A stretch of 11,461 nt of DNA, taken from Bryobacterales bacterium. Its GTDB lineage: Bacteria > Cyanobacteriota > Vampirovibrionia > Obscuribacterales > Obscuribacteraceae. Positions 6,608 to 11,461 of the stretch are shown piece by piece. A program made the position numbers and the translations under genes. The notes under the pieces are model-generated. The model saw only the letters and a program-made list of their open reading frames with translations. It searched no databases and had not been told where the DNA came from. The stretch is from assembly GCA_903970295.1 (NCBI GenBank), contig CAJCHQ010000012.1:1-11461 (forward strand), read 5' to 3'. Every line of letters begins with the position of its first letter. Position 1 is the stretch's first letter.

Positions 6608-7429
6608 ATGTTTGAACCCGGCAAAATCTACAAAGTCAAAGTAGAAATCAATCCCGGGGAAATTGGCTTCGGCCGTGCCACCATCATTGATCGATCGACT
6701 TCCGGTCTGGTTTTTCAGCTGAAGACCAGCAAAGAACAGAATAAAGTCTTGCCCAAAGGCACCCGCATCTGGTTCGTCAATGATGAGCCGGATGTCAGTT
6801 TCAACGGTTTATGGTCGGCCACGGTTTCGGCCACTCAAATAGTCGAGCGACAAACTGTGATGCTCAGCTCATCACCTAAGTTAGAACCACTCGTGCAGCG
6901 CAGGCTCAGTCAACGCGTCAATCTCGACGCACCGGTCAAACTCACCTCGGAGTCGGATCAAGAGCTGGCTAAGGAAGTGCGCAGCCGAGACATCAGTCGC
7001 TCCGGCATCGCCCTCGAAACCGGGCATGAAGTTTCCGGCGAAGTGGAAACCGGCAGTAGTGTCAAAATCGTGCTCCAATCACATGCCGGAGAGATTCCCG
7101 CCCTGGCCAGAGTAATTCGCGTAGAGCATAATTGGCTAGCCAACAAAACCGTCATGGGATTGGAATTCACCGAATTAAGCGACGAAGCTGTCCGCGCTCT
7201 GGACAAGCTGCTCGTCATGCTCGGTGGCAAAACCAGAGGCGATGAAGCACAGGTGCTGCAAGCCGTAAAGGATGCAGCCACTGCCAGTGACGGATCTCGC
7301 CGAACTTACACCGGCTTGTCGAGCTGGCTTGGCACCGATAGCGGTGGCACAAAGAATTCACCATTCGTCGGCGGCTCAGATCAAAATTCTGATACAGCCA
7401 AAACTGATGAGAGCGAAACTAAGGAATAA
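6608..7429 (+). CDS. YcgR-like PilZ-domain protein, likely c-di-GMP receptor
   Basis: The 273-residue cytoplasmic protein has an N-terminal YcgR/PilZN-like beta domain. It starts at FEPGKIYKVKVEI (2-14), with a KGTRIWF strand near 50-56. A PilZ domain (about 97-205) follows. Both c-di-GMP contacts are intact: RxxxR as RLSQR (99-103) and DxSxxG as DISRSG (128-133). Binding is therefore likely, although effector and partner are unknown. The last 50 residues are Ser-, Thr-, Gly- and Asp-rich and look disordered. I start at ATG 6608, where the domain begins. The frame is open back to a TTG at 6548, which would add 20 less conserved residues; neither start has a well-placed ribosome site. uppP follows after 18 nt, so the two are probably co-transcribed. 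Confidence 0.88.
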   Translation: MFEPGKIYKVKVEINPGEIGFGRATIIDRSTSGLVFQLKTSKEQNKVLPKGTRIWFVNDEPDVSFNGLWSATVSATQIVERQTVMLSSSPKLEPLVQRRLSQRVNLDAPVKLTSESDQELAKEVRSRDISRSGIALETGHEVSGEVETGSSVKIVLQSHAGEIPALARVIRVEHNWLANKTVMGLEFTELSDEAVRALDKLLVMLGGKTRGDEAQVLQAVKDAATASDGSRRTYTGLSSWLGTDSGGTKNSPFVGGSDQNSDTAKTDESETKE

Positions 7430-7447
7430 GAGGAAAAGTAGATCGCC

Positions 7448-8290
7448 ATGACTGACGGCTCGATGTCGATAATGGAAGCAATTGTTCTAGGTGTAGTGCA
7501 GGGTGTGACCGAATTTCTGCCAATCAGCAGCACCGCCCATCTGCGTGTCGTACCGGCCATGTTGGGCTGGGCAGATCCTGGCGCTGCCTACTCCGCCGTC
7601 ATCCAACTGGGCTCCGTGCTCGCCGTCTTTGGTTATTTCATGAAAGATATCATCACCATCAGTAGTGGCGCCCTGACAGCCGTGAAAAAACAGGATTTCG
7701 GCGATCACAACGTCAGATTGCTGGGTGGAATTCTCTTAGGAACCCTTCCCATTTGCATTCTCGGTCTTTTGCTCAAGCACTTACTGGAAGCTGAAGGCAG
7801 TCCTCTGCGTTCCTTGTTCGTGATAGGCGGCGCCTCGATCTTTATGGCCTTATTGCTTTCAGTTGCCGAAAAAATGGGCAGTCACGAACGCACATTATCT
7901 GAGATCGGCGCTCGCGACGGTTTGCTCGTCGGTTTGGGGCAAGCTATGGCTCTTATACCCGGCTGTTCACGCAGTGGTTCGACTTTGACTGTGGCCATGC
8001 TGCTCAATATGAATCGAGCTGACGCAGCTCGCTTTAGCTTCTTGCTCGGCATTCCAGCCACTACACTAGGCGGGCTGCTCGAGCTCAAACACATGTTCGA
8101 AGCGGGCTTGAGCAGCACCGGTACAACCGATTTGATCGTTGGCTTGGTGGTATCGGCAGTGGTTAGTTATATAGCTATCGCCTGGCTGATCAAATATTTG
8201 CAAAATCACGCCACCTGGTTATTCGTCGCTTACCGCCTGCTTTTCGGCGCCACCGTAATCATTCTGGCAGCCAAGCAAATGATCCACTGA
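7448..8290 (+). CDS. uppP: Undecaprenyl-diphosphatase (UppP/BacA)
   Basis: This integral membrane phosphatase converts undecaprenyl diphosphate to undecaprenyl phosphate, recycling the lipid carrier for peptidoglycan and other envelope polymers; high levels give bacitracin resistance (family knowledge). The 280-residue protein has the typical length and hydrophobic segments across the whole chain. Both signatures are present: QGVTEFLPISSTAH (18-31, with Glu22 and His31) and IPGCSRSGST (170-179, with Arg175). AVIQLGSVLAV (50-60) is also conserved. The first acidic residue of the E. coli motif is Gln18 here, a common variant. The ATG at 7448 follows GAGGAAAAG at a long spacing. The gene sits 18 nt behind the PilZ gene and converges on the kinase gene. 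Confidence 0.97.
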   Translation: MTDGSMSIMEAIVLGVVQGVTEFLPISSTAHLRVVPAMLGWADPGAAYSAVIQLGSVLAVFGYFMKDIITISSGALTAVKKQDFGDHNVRLLGGILLGTLPICILGLLLKHLLEAEGSPLRSLFVIGGASIFMALLLSVAEKMGSHERTLSEIGARDGLLVGLGQAMALIPGCSRSGSTLTVAMLLNMNRADAARFSFLLGIPATTLGGLLELKHMFEAGLSSTGTTDLIVGLVVSAVVSYIAIAWLIKYLQNHATWLFVAYRLLFGATVIILAAKQMIH

Positions 8291-8291
8291 T

Positions 8292-8325
8292 AAAAATCGC
8301 ACTGCATCAATGCACTCAGTGCGAT
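8292..8325 (-). terminator. Intrinsic terminator of the Ser/Thr kinase gene
   Basis: ATCGCACTG (8296-8304) and CAGTGCGAT (8317-8325) form a perfect 9-bp stem with a 12-nt loop. Read on the minus strand, it begins 16 nt after the kinase stop and is followed by TTTTT (8296-8292), partly shared with the stem. On the plus strand the stem lacks a T-run, so it would terminate uppP less well. It fills most of the 51-nt gap between the convergent genes. Confidence 0.75.
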
Positions 8326-8341
8326 AAATGCAGTTACTAGA

Positions 8342-9637
8342 CTAGGGCTTCGGATCAGTGGGATCCCCGTTGCCATCCACACTCGCAGGCGGTGCTTGAC
8401 CATCGAGCGGCGGCAAGCCTTCGGGATCGGTGAGCTGTGCTTCGTCCTGTTCTTTAAAAGCAGTGACCATGCGTTTTGGCTTATCAACAGAGGCTGCCGG
8501 CTCAGCAATCTGAACGCCGGTTTGTCTCGTTTCTTCCGCACTCTTTTGGGCATTAGCATAATGCCTGAGCATCTCGAGTTCCTTCTCTTTGCCGTAACGC
8601 TGCTGCTTCATATCAGCTAGCTTCCTGGCCAGTTCGTCGTATTTGGCTTTTTCTTCGTTTTGATTTTTGTTCATGTCGGCGAAGCGAGTAAAGGCGAGAA
8701 GACTGAGACCAGTCACCAAAATCGCCATGAAGGCAATCACCCAGTTGGCGAATTTGAATCCGCGCCCGCTTCCGGGTATTAAAACCTGCTCCAGCTCTTC
8801 CTGCATCTCTGGTGCGGTTTGGAAGCGCAACCAGATATCTTGAGCTGTGGCGCGTTGCACCAACAGGTCGGCGCGCTCGCTAATGCGCGGATTGTGCTTA
8901 CGCGGGCTGGACGTCTGCAAAGCTAAAGGCTCCTGCCCCGTCAACAAAAAGTGCATAGTGGCGCCCAGAGCATAGATGTCTGACCGCGGATCGGCGGCGC
9001 CCCAGTACTGTTCGGGCGGAGAATAACCGGCAGAGACGACGTGAGTGTTGTCTGCATCCTCGGCATAAGGTCTGGCAATGCCGAAATCGACCAGTTTAAC
9101 CCGGTCTTTTGTGTCGATCATCACGTTGCTAGGCTTCAAATCTCGATAAATTACGGGCGGATCGTGGCTGTGCAAATAATGCAGTACTTCGGCTATCTGG
9201 GCCGCCCAGGCTAATACCTGCTCTTCCGGAAAAGGCTCACCACGCCTGGTCAGCATTTGCTGCAGGTTTTCGCCCTCGACGTACTCCATAACCAGGAAGT
9301 AGTCGCCATGCTCCTCGAAATAGTCGAGGACGTGAACGATGTTAGGGTGGCTGAGCCGGCTCAAAACTACGGCTTCACGCTGGAAGAAGGTAAGGGCCTT
9401 CTCCTTGTCCTCCTGGCGGAAAAAGTCGTCGCGCAACTTTTTCACCACGCACTGCCGGTTCGCCAGCCTCAAGTCGCGGGCAATATAGACGGTGCCCATG
9501 CCGCCCTGGCCCAGGTGACTGACCACCTCCCAGCGGTTCTGCAAAACAAATTTCCGCCCCTGTGGCTGCCCTTGCGAGCGCATGGCACCGACCCCTTCAA
9601 AGGGCGAGGGACCGTTAGGATTCGGAGGCGATGACAT
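8342..9637 (-). CDS. Membrane-anchored Hanks-type serine/threonine protein kinase
   Basis: The 431-residue protein has a Gln-, Pro- and Ser-rich N-terminus and a kinase domain (about 35-285). The domain has glycine loop LGQGGMGTVY (43-52), VAIK-type Lys66, helix-C Glu88 and a catalytic loop YRDLKPSN (164-171). DFG (184-186), SPPE in place of APE (206-209) and DIYALG (220-225) follow. All key catalytic residues are present; the His of HRD is Tyr, a tolerated change. One membrane segment (about 298-318) leads to a charged coiled coil (about 326-370) and a Pro- and Asp-rich tail, predicted outside the cytoplasmic membrane. There are no PASTA or other known sensor repeats. I chose ATG 9635-9637; an in-frame TTG at 9650-9652 would add five residues. 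The promoter upstream allows either. Substrates are unknown. Confidence 0.93.
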   Translation of the reverse strand: MSSPPNPNGPSPFEGVGAMRSQGQPQGRKFVLQNRWEVVSHLGQGGMGTVYIARDLRLANRQCVVKKLRDDFFRQEDKEKALTFFQREAVVLSRLSHPNIVHVLDYFEEHGDYFLVMEYVEGENLQQMLTRRGEPFPEEQVLAWAAQIAEVLHYLHSHDPPVIYRDLKPSNVMIDTKDRVKLVDFGIARPYAEDADNTHVVSAGYSPPEQYWGAADPRSDIYALGATMHFLLTGQEPLALQTSSPRKHNPRISERADLLVQRATAQDIWLRFQTAPEMQEELEQVLIPGSGRGFKFANWVIAFMAILVTGLSLLAFTRFADMNKNQNEEKAKYDELARKLADMKQQRYGKEKELEMLRHYANAQKSAEETRQTGVQIAEPAASVDKPKRMVTAFKEQDEAQLTDPEGLPPLDGQAPPASVDGNGDPTDPKP

Positions 9638-9675
9638 CGGCGAATTGGCCAACTTTGCGACAAAAAAACAGTTCT

Positions 9676-9702
9676 AGTATAACAATGTTTAAGCTAAGAC
9701 AA
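9676..9702 (-). promoter_or_regulatory. Predicted promoter of the Ser/Thr kinase gene
   Basis: On the minus strand there is an extended -10 TG-T-TATACT (TATACT at 9676-9681, 5/6; TG at 9683-9684). A possible -35 TTGTCT (9697-9702) sits at a short 15-nt spacing. Initiation near 9669 leaves about 30 nt before the ATG at 9637, including a T-rich stretch. Extended -10 elements tolerate a poor -35. Confidence 0.5.
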
Positions 9703-9767
9703 AAGGACTATTTAGGGCAGGATGAAGCCCAGTAGACCAGCCGCTTTGCACCGCAGATGGTGGCTTC

Positions 9768-10616
9768 TCAGCGCAACAGCCGATGTTTGCGGCAAAGTGA
9801 TTCGTACAGTGCCAGTCCCCGCTTATGCTCCGGACCGAGATCGAAATTCAGCTCTTTTTTGTAATAGACTTCGAGCCTGGATTTGGGCAAGCCCGTTCGT
9901 TTAGCGGCTTCTGCCAAAACACTGTCGAAGTTTTTTGATAACCCGAGATCGAACCAGCGCCTCAATTCTTTGCACACCAGTTGGAATTCGCTCTGATTGC
10001 GCTCCACCCAGGCTTTTCTCACGCCCCAAACGCCGAAAACCATAGGCAGGGCGTAGCGACTGAACCACCAGCTGCCCATATCGATGCGCACCAATTCTTT
10101 CGACCAGGCAGTGTCGGCCCGCAAAGCCGCGTCCCCGATGACGAGTGCCCCAGCCCGCTCAGCAGATATTTCCGGGCGATCGCAAATTTCGAATCGCGGC
10201 AAAAACCCATACTCCTCGATGAATAAAACTTTCAAAAGATTGATCGAAGTGGCCGAAGCTGACGTGACAGCAACGCATTGATCTGCCAACTTCTCGGGCT
10301 CCCGGTCGGCGAAAAACAAAACACTGCCGACGGCGCCAGAGCTGGAAATCGAGATATCCGGCACCAACTCGAAATCGCCGTTCTCGAGAAATGCAAAAGA
10401 GCTCATGGAGCCCATATCCAACTGCCCGGAATGAAAAAGCCGGTTCAATTCTGCCGGCGTGTCGAGGACGAAATCGACTTGACCCTGCTCCGCATTGGAC
10501 ATAAGACCCAGGGTCAGGGGCAGACAATTTATGAAATTGATTTGACCAAATTTGACGCGCTGCTTGGGCTGGCCAGCGATCGAATTTTTGGTGCTGATTG
10601 ATTCCCGTGCTGACAT
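9768..10616 (-). CDS. mqnA: Chorismate dehydratase of the futalosine menaquinone pathway (MqnA)
   Basis: MqnA converts chorismate to 3-enolpyruvylbenzoate, the entry step of the futalosine route to menaquinone. The 282-residue protein has the periplasmic-binding-protein-like fold of the family. It has GQINFINCLPL (24-34), DTPAELNRLFHSGQLDMGSMSS (52-73, quoted only as landmarks), PDISISSSGAVGSVLFF (86-102) and TSASATSINLLK (118-129). It also has VIGDAAL (159-165) and PMVFGVWGVR (191-200). It begins with about 18 extra polar residues, supported by a strong GGAGG ribosome site (10622-10626) 5 nt before the ATG. No other mqn gene is in the window, so the pathway would be scattered. A plausible -10, CATAAT (10638-10643), lies upstream without a good -35. 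The kinase gene 115 nt downstream has its own promoter. Confidence 0.95.
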   Translation of the reverse strand: MSARESISTKNSIAGQPKQRVKFGQINFINCLPLTLGLMSNAEQGQVDFVLDTPAELNRLFHSGQLDMGSMSSFAFLENGDFELVPDISISSSGAVGSVLFFADREPEKLADQCVAVTSASATSINLLKVLFIEEYGFLPRFEICDRPEISAERAGALVIGDAALRADTAWSKELVRIDMGSWWFSRYALPMVFGVWGVRKAWVERNQSEFQLVCKELRRWFDLGLSKNFDSVLAEAAKRTGLPKSRLEVYYKKELNFDLGPEHKRGLALYESLCRKHRLLR

Positions 10617-10790
10617 ACTGACCTCCAGCGCGGATCAATTATGCCACTCCAACGGGAAGGCTCACGGATGATTATTTATATGTGACCAAAATTGTGGGGA
10701 GGGGACCGAGAGAGACTTCATAGTATGCTTCGTAAGGCCCCGCTCCCTAAAAACTATTATCCAGATCCCGACCAACTCGTCAAGAGCACT

Positions 10791-10814
10791 GCCTTTTCGC
10801 CCGCGCCTTTTCGC
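10791..10814. repeat. Perfect 10-bp direct repeat upstream of the phosphorylase gene
   Basis: GCCTTTTCGC occurs at 10791-10800 and again at 10805-10814, a 14-bp period. It lies 66-89 nt before the phosphorylase start in the divergent region shared with mqnA. It could be a regulator-binding repeat. I see no convincing promoter or hairpin for the phosphorylase gene in the rest of 10617-10879. Confidence 0.3.
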
Positions 10815-10867
10815 TCTGCGTCTCCCTGTCCACATCACAGGCTCGTATTTTTAGCCACCAGTTCAGT

Positions 10868-10872
10868 GAGGA
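10868..10872 (+). promoter_or_regulatory. Ribosome binding site of the phosphorylase gene
   Basis: GAGGA ends 7 nt before the ATG at 10880-10882 and fixes that start over the second in-frame ATG two codons later. Confidence 0.7.
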
Positions 10873-10879
10873 ATAACAC

Positions 10880-11461
10880 ATGCGCATGGTCGACTTGATC
10901 GTAGCTAAACGCTCCGGACTCGCGCACAGCGAAGAAGAAATCAAATTCATCATCAAGGGCGTCACCGACAATTCGATTCCGGATTACCAGCTTTCAGCCT
11001 GGTTGATGGCGGTTTGCTGGCGCGGCATGACCATTGACGAAACGGCATACTTGACCGACTGCATGTGCCATTCAGGCGATGTTCTCGACTTGTCCGCAAT
11101 CGGACCGATTATCGGTGACAAACACAGCACAGGCGGTGTCGGCGATAAAACCACTCTGGTGTTCGTGCCTTTGCTGGCAGCAGCTGGCATTCCCATGGCT
11201 AAATTGTCCGGTCGAGGATTGGGTCACACCGGCGGCACAATCGACAAATTGGAAGCGATTCCTGGCTTCAAAACCGAGATGAGCATGACCGATTTCATCG
11301 CCCAGGTGAAAAAAATCGGCATGGCGATCATCGGTCAAACGCAAGAGCTGGCGCCGGCAGACGGACGCATGTACGCGCTCAGGGATGTGACTGGCACGGT
11401 CGAATCGATCCCCTTGATTGCGGCCTCTGTCGTTTCCAAAAAAATTGCTGCCGGTTCGAAT
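10880..11461 (+). CDS. deoA: Thymidine/pyrimidine-nucleoside phosphorylase, N-terminal part (cut by window edge)
   Basis: The 194 codons seen are about 45% of a protein that is usually near 430-440 residues. The enzyme splits thymidine (or uridine and related nucleosides) with phosphate into base and (deoxy)ribose-1-phosphate in nucleoside salvage. Visible are the N-terminal helical domain opening MVDLIVAKRSG (3-13) and the phosphate-binding KHSTGGVGDKTTL (81-93). The family signature SGRGLGHTGGTIDKLE (110-125) and LAPADGRMYALRDVTGTVES (157-176) follow. Whether it is thymidine-specific (deoA) or broad (pdp) cannot be settled from this part. The ATG at 10880 has a well-placed GAGGA. It is divergent from mqnA with 263 nt between. 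Confidence 0.95.
   Translation, partial: MRMVDLIVAKRSGLAHSEEEIKFIIKGVTDNSIPDYQLSAWLMAVCWRGMTIDETAYLTDCMCHSGDVLDLSAIGPIIGDKHSTGGVGDKTTLVFVPLLAAAGIPMAKLSGRGLGHTGGTIDKLEAIPGFKTEMSMTDFIAQVKKIGMAIIGQTQELAPADGRMYALRDVTGTVESIPLIAASVVSKKIAAGSN

Noticed and set aside
10159..10638. 159-codon minus-strand frame overlapping mqnA
   Set aside because: It is the alternative frame of a confidently recognised mqnA; its translation shows no family features.
10829..10845. Short CCTGT/ACAGG hairpin before the phosphorylase gene as an attenuator
   Set aside because: The stem is only 5 bp with a 7-nt loop, and the T-run lies several bases away, so it is within chance expectation.
10692..10898. 68-codon plus-strand frame in the mqnA/phosphorylase divergent region
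   Set aside because: It overlaps the phosphorylase start and its ribosome site, has low-complexity Pro/Ser-rich content and matches no known family.

Overview
The window looks like a chromosomal segment of an envelope-rich, Gram-negative-type bacterium with moderate GC. The gene set is murC-murB next to rpsT, a TonB-type C-terminal domain, a futalosine-pathway mqnA, a eukaryote-like Ser/Thr kinase and a caspase-fold protein. My best guess is a non-photosynthetic cyanobacterial relative (Vampirovibrionia/Melainabacteria, Obscuribacterales-like). This rests on gene content and protein style only; no marker was searched, so treat it as moderate-confidence inference. No rRNA, tRNA, CRISPR array, insertion sequence or phage gene is visible.

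Layout. Positions 1-3843 are all minus strand. In transcription order they are two tiny unknown ORFs coupled by TGATG (3843-3302), rpsT (3172-2897), murC (2805-1309), murB (1325-423, overlapping murC by 17 nt) and the first 93 codons of an alpha/beta hydrolase (279-1, running off the edge). A good promoter sits directly behind rpsT for murC-murB. From 5402 to 3993, also minus, is a 469-residue exported protein that joins a caspase-like domain to a TonB/TolA-type C-terminal domain; both catalytic positions of the caspase fold appear to be lost. A 259-nt divergent region separates it from the plus-strand run rsmI (5662-6507), a YcgR-like PilZ protein (6608-7429) and uppP (7448-8290). This divergent region carries a striking TACA-NN-TGTA operator-like cluster. 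uppP converges on a minus-strand Ser/Thr kinase gene (9637-8342), with an intrinsic terminator between them that serves the kinase. mqnA (10616-9768, minus) follows, and then the first 194 codons of a thymidine/pyrimidine-nucleoside phosphorylase gene (10880-11461, plus, cut by the edge).

How they fit together. Much of the window concerns the cell envelope. MurC and MurB act in cytoplasmic peptidoglycan precursor synthesis. UppP recycles the undecaprenyl carrier. The PilZ protein is a likely c-di-GMP receptor probably co-transcribed with uppP. The membrane kinase has a C-terminal coiled coil outside the membrane. The pseudo-caspase/TonB protein is predicted to be exported or anchored. RpsT and RsmI belong to the 30S ribosome, MqnA to menaquinone synthesis and the phosphorylase to nucleoside salvage. 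The most unusual item is the catalytically dead-looking caspase/TonB fusion.
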